Source: Clostridiales bacterium | Lineage (GTDB): Bacteria > Bacillota > Clostridia > Saccharofermentanales > DTU023 | Assembly (NCBI GenBank): GCA_004556455.1 | Contig: SFGY01000066.1 | Span: 1 to 5,277, forward strand | DNA length: 5,277 bases | Direction of reading: 5' to 3' | In this document: piece after piece, positions 5,263 to 5,277 of the stretch | How the letters are laid out: the number at the start of each line of letters is the position of its first letter | How positions within the stretch are numbered: the stretch's first letter is position 1 | Program-made: the position numbers and the translations under genes | Notes under the pieces: generated by a model | Told to the model about the DNA's origin: nothing | Databases searched by the model: none | What the model saw: only the letters and a program-made list of their open reading frames with translations

Positions 5263-5277
5263 TCATTCCCACTCGAT
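5263..5277 (-). CDS. guaA: GMP synthase GuaA, last four codons and stop (partial); probable attachment site core
   Basis: Read on the minus strand from the right edge, the last 15 bases are ATC GAG TGG GAA TGA: Ile-Glu-Trp-Glu-stop. This is the conserved end of bacterial GMP synthase (…ATIEWE), the last enzyme of GMP synthesis. The 3' end of guaA is a known integration target of genomic islands and related elements that use tyrosine integrases. The integrase, Xis-like gene and putative arm sites all lie on this side, as expected for an element end. Only 15 bases are visible, so the call rests on this short match plus context. The other att copy should be outside the window. Confidence 0.6.
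   Translation of the reverse strand: MEWE

Overview
The window looks like one end of an integrative and mobilizable element (IME) from a GC-rich gut-type Firmicute (Clostridia; Oscillospiraceae or Lachnospiraceae are the best guess). The reasons are strong AGGAGG-type ribosome binding sites, consensus sigma-A promoters, and a gene set typical of such elements: MobV-type relaxase, RepA-like ATPase, small ribbon-helix-helix mobilization protein, tyrosine integrase, small Xis-like protein and an XRE regulator. Host and family assignments come from reading the proteins, not from a database search.

Layout from right to left, the direction of most transcription. The right edge (5263-5277) reads on the minus strand as Ile-Glu-Trp-Glu-stop, the usual C-terminus of GMP synthase GuaA, so the element probably sits at the 3' end of guaA. 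Inside that edge are three spaced AGTAT(CAA) repeats, which are candidate integrase arm sites. Next comes a strong bidirectional terminator, then an XRE regulator on the plus strand (4528-5085). A divergent control region (4371-4527) carries two good promoters and three copies of TGTTAATGT; two of these form a dyad filling the spacer of the leftward promoter. Leftward lies a tightly packed operon of xis-like, int, mobC-like and repA-like ATPase genes (4361 to 1601), with junctions of 13, 3 and 3 nt.

Between the ATPase gene and the relaxase gene lie about 450 bases with no gene (1155-1600). They are densely structured: inverted triplets of a 9-bp repeat, a 14-bp inverted repeat, a 12-bp perfect hairpin, a run of adjacent hairpins, and further short palindromes beside the relaxase start. 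This is the most interesting non-coding part and the best candidate for oriT and/or a replication origin. The relaxase gene runs off the left edge and is interrupted by one extra base exactly at the metal-binding HxDE...PHxH motif.

Working model (inference): the XRE protein controls the xis-int-mobC-repA operon. Int and the Xis-like protein excise the element from guaA, the RepA-like ATPase and the structured region may support replication of the excised circle, and the MobV relaxase with the MobC-like protein allows transfer by a helper conjugation machine. No conjugation (type IV secretion) genes are visible here.
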